Assembly: GCA_963776675.1 (NCBI GenBank)
Contig: CAVZNR010000049.1
Coordinates: forward strand, 124,001-188,000
Origin: Hyphomicrobium_A sp963776675
Lineage (GTDB): Bacteria > Pseudomonadota > Alphaproteobacteria > Rhizobiales > Hyphomicrobiaceae
Reading direction: 5' to 3'
Length of the DNA stretch: 64,000 nt
The notes below the pieces were generated by a model, which ran no database searches, had not been told where the DNA came from, and saw only the letters and a list, made by a program, of their open reading frames with translations. Shown piece after piece: positions 63,778-64,000 of the stretch. A program made the position numbers and the translations under genes. How positions within the stretch are numbered: position 1 is the first letter of the stretch; each line of letters begins with the position of its first letter.

Positions 63778-64000
63778 GCCAGCTCGGCCAGCAGGCACCG
63801 CAAAACGCCGACGTCGAAACGTGCTTGAAGCGCTGCGTGCGCCGGCTCGAGCTTGCCGGTCTCCAGCGTGTCGAGCCGCTCGAAGACGGATAGCACCTCG
63901 TCGATGTCGGCGTCCTCGAGCTCCAGTACGTCGCGCGCCTCGATCACGCCCTTTTCGATGGCCGCAGCGAAGTGCTCGTAGACGGTGTCGGCGTCGAGCT
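63774..64000 (-). CDS. C-terminal part of a probable RecQ-family helicase (HTH_40-like)
   Basis: Only the last 75 codons are in the window, ending with TAG at 63776-63774. They read VYEHFAAAIEKGVIEARDVL, LELEDADIDEVLSVFERLD and KLEPAHAALQARFDVGVLRC, followed by LLAELA. The pattern fits the helix-turn-helix domain found at the C-terminus of some RecQ helicases and related proteins. The catalytic part would lie beyond 64000, so the family is inferred. It is convergent with, and overlaps by 4 nt, the serine hydrolase gene. Confidence 0.5.
   Translation of the reverse strand, partial: LDADTVYEHFAAAIEKGVIEARDVLELEDADIDEVLSVFERLDTLETGKLEPAHAALQARFDVGVLRCLLAELA

Overview
The window looks like part of the chromosome of a GC-rich alphaproteobacterium, most likely order Hyphomicrobiales (Rhizobiales), possibly near Hyphomicrobiaceae. 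The evidence is a circularly permuted tmRNA gene with the tag ANDNYAEVALAA, an alpha-type SspB adaptor beside it, the alphaproteobacterial layout of the division and cell-wall (dcw) cluster, and small families typical of the group (DUF4169, ribbon-helix-helix, TMEM143-like DUF3754). Genus and species cannot be fixed from sequence reading alone.

Layout. 1-3290 (minus): hflK (cut by the window edge), folA, thyA and a frameshifted CPBP-family membrane protease. 3422-5463 (plus): an ion channel with a zinc-ribbon tail, the two-piece tmRNA gene ssrA, and sspB, so the degradation tag and the adaptor that reads it sit side by side. 5504-7300: a broken QueC-like PP-loop gene truncated by an IS3-family element. 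7437-8676: a small membrane protein, palindromic intergenic repeats and a Cys-rich ORF with no clear start. 8909-14109: class V aminotransferase, an L,D-transpeptidase, fumC (frameshifted as given), DUF4169 and RHH proteins. 14137-29116: AsmA-like protein, UvrD-type helicase, Pcm, an envelope J-domain protein, DUF3754 protein, PrmA, aminopeptidase P and a sulfotransferase.

29190-52819 (all minus) is ligA, bamD, lpxC and the dcw cluster; in transcription order it runs mraZ-rsmH-ftsL-ftsI-murE-murF-mraY-murD-ftsW-murG-murC-murB-ddl-ftsQ-ftsA-ftsZ-lpxC-bamD-ligA. It covers peptidoglycan precursor synthesis, the divisome, the first committed step of lipid A and the outer-membrane assembly lipoprotein. 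Many genes overlap by 4 nt, so translation is probably coupled. recN, which I would expect between bamD and ligA in many relatives, is not there.

53157-64000 is more accessory: alpha/beta hydrolase, a second DHFR-like protein, a Tyr/Arg-rich secreted protein, a fragment of a dehydrogenase E1-beta gene next to an IS1182-type element, an RlpA-like protein, a three-gene histidine-kinase/response-regulator operon whose kinase carries near-identical tandem PAS repeats, a serine hydrolase, and the 3' end of a probable RecQ-family helicase gene. Three copies of the serine-hydrolase 5' region lie at 57.5, 58.9 and 62.6 kb and bracket the RlpA/signalling block.

A general caution: at least five genes (CPBP protease, queC-like, fumC, murF, PAS kinase) are each broken by one base. 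Because murF is essential and fumC is central, some of these are probably consensus errors in the assembly rather than real mutations.
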